From Kiloniellaceae bacterium (lineage in GTDB: Bacteria > Pseudomonadota > Alphaproteobacteria > Kiloniellales > Kiloniellaceae), in contig JANQKX010000297.1 in the NCBI GenBank assembly GCA_028280915.1, positions 1 to 5,178 on the forward strand: 5,178 nt of DNA, given 5' to 3'. A program made the position numbers and the translations under genes. Shown here one piece after another: positions 4,383-5,178 of the stretch; positions within the stretch are counted from its first letter, which is position 1; each line of letters opens with the position of its first letter. The notes under the pieces were generated by a model that saw only the letters and a list, made by a program, of their open reading frames with translations, was not told the DNA's origin and searched no databases.

Positions 4383-5178
4383 TCAAGCGCCCGTCCCGCC
4401 CACGGTAATGCCGTCGATCAGCAAGGTGGGCTGGCCCACGCCCACCGGCACGCCTTGGCCTTCCTTGCCGCAGGTGCCCACGCCGTCGTCCAGCGCTAGG
4501 TCGTTGCCCACCATGGAAATCTTGCCCATCACCTCGGGGCCGTTGCCGATCAAGGTGGCGCCCTTGACGGGCGCGCCGATCACCCCGTCTTCGATCAGAT
4601 AGGCCTCGGTACAGGAAAACACGAACTTGCCCGAGGTGATGTCCACCTGGCCGCCGCCGAAATTGACCGCATAGAGCCCGTTCTTGGCCGCCGCCAGCAC
4701 GTCCTTGGGGTCGTGCTCCCCGGCCGTCATGATGGTGTTGGTCATGCGCGGCATGGGGATATGGGCGTAGGATTCCCGGCGGCCGTTGCCGGTGGGCGTC
4801 ATGTTCATCAGCCGCGCGTTTTGCCGGTCCTGCATATAGCCGACCAGGATGCCGTCCTCGATCAGTGTGGTGGCCTGGGTCGGCGTACCTTCGTCGTCGA
4901 TGGTGAGTGAGCCGCGCCGGTCCAGCATGGTCCCGTCGTCGATCACCGTCACGCCGCGGGCCGCGACCTGCTGCCCGATCAAGCCGGAGAAGGCGGATGT
5001 CTTTTTGCGGTTGAAGTCCCCTTCCAGGCCATGACCGACCGCTTCGTGCAGCAAGATGCCGGGCCAGCCCGCGCCCAGCACCACCTGCATTTCCCCGGCC
5101 GGGGCCGCCACCGACTGGAGGTTCACCAAGGCCTTGCGCAGGGCCTCGTCCACCCCGGCCTCCCAGTATTCCGGCGCG
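4383..5178 (-). CDS. tldD: Metalloprotease TldD (5' end outside window)
   Basis: The C-terminal 264 residues of TldD, roughly the last 55% of a protein usually about 470-480 residues long; the N-terminal part lies beyond the right edge. TldD pairs with TldE/PmbA in a zinc-dependent heterodimeric protease. In E. coli it processes microcin B17 and degrades the CcdA antitoxin. The zinc motif HExxxH is visible as HEAVGH (codons at 5048-5031), followed by GLEGDFNRKKTSAFSG. The expected third ligand, a Cys, is present in GVGTCGKEGQGVPVGVGQP (Cys codon 4472-4470). Other conserved blocks are LDRRGSLTIDDEGTPTQ, GYMQDRQNARL, PTGNGRRESYAHIPMPRMTN, NFGGGQVDITSGKFVFS and GATLIGNGP. Both halves of the zinc site are intact, so this should be an active subunit. 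A frame-internal GTG at 5153 is not the start: in-frame APEYWEAG precedes it, as expected for TldD. A terminator lies downstream at 4251-4279. Confidence 0.96.
   Translation of the reverse strand, partial: APEYWEAGVDEALRKALVNLQSVAAPAGEMQVVLGAGWPGILLHEAVGHGLEGDFNRKKTSAFSGLIGQQVAARGVTVIDDGTMLDRRGSLTIDDEGTPTQATTLIEDGILVGYMQDRQNARLMNMTPTGNGRRESYAHIPMPRMTNTIMTAGEHDPKDVLAAAKNGLYAVNFGGGQVDITSGKFVFSCTEAYLIEDGVIGAPVKGATLIGNGPEVMGKISMVGNDLALDDGVGTCGKEGQGVPVGVGQPTLLIDGITVGGTGA

Overview
This is a GC-rich, gene-dense stretch of ordinary chromosome. The gene set and protein signatures fit an alphaproteobacterium, plausibly of the Rhodospirillales: a plant/alphaproteobacterial-type glutamate-cysteine ligase beside rsmE and ubiA, an ETF-beta-type lysine methyltransferase, and TldD with the HEAVGH signature. 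The lineage is an inference from family resemblance; no rRNA or other taxonomic marker is present. I see no insertion sequence, phage gene, CRISPR array, tRNA, rRNA or toxin-antitoxin pair.

Layout. Positions 1-322 (minus) hold the first 107 codons of a class I SAM-dependent methyltransferase resembling ETF-beta lysine methyltransferases; the window edge cuts off its C-terminus. Only 7 nt upstream lies ubiA (330-1337, minus), the 4-hydroxybenzoate polyprenyltransferase of ubiquinone synthesis. A 154-nt divergent region (1338-1491) follows. It holds a strong minus-strand terminator-like hairpin in the ubiA leader and several short upstream reading frames. Rightward from there run rsmE (1492-2277, 16S rRNA m3U1498 methyltransferase), gshA (2316-3680, glutamate-cysteine ligase) and a small cupin protein (3736-4110), probably one transcript. 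A convergent intergenic region (4111-4382) holds a minus-strand rho-independent terminator, a perfect 22-bp AT-only-core palindrome, a 17-bp inverted repeat and a doubtful 74-codon ORF. The last gene is tldD (4383 to beyond 5178, minus), cut at its N-terminal side.

How the genes relate. ubiA makes the ubiquinone side chain linkage. If the neighbouring methyltransferase does act on electron-transfer flavoprotein, both genes touch the ETF-to-ubiquinone electron route; this is inference. gshA makes gamma-glutamylcysteine, the first step of glutathione synthesis. rsmE and tldD are housekeeping functions (ribosome modification; metalloprotease subunit). The cupin has no assigned role.

I did not find a convincing new system. 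The points most worth a second look are the non-coding structures: the possible attenuator ahead of ubiA, the ATGA-coupled upstream frame at rsmE, and the palindromes between the cupin gene and tldD.
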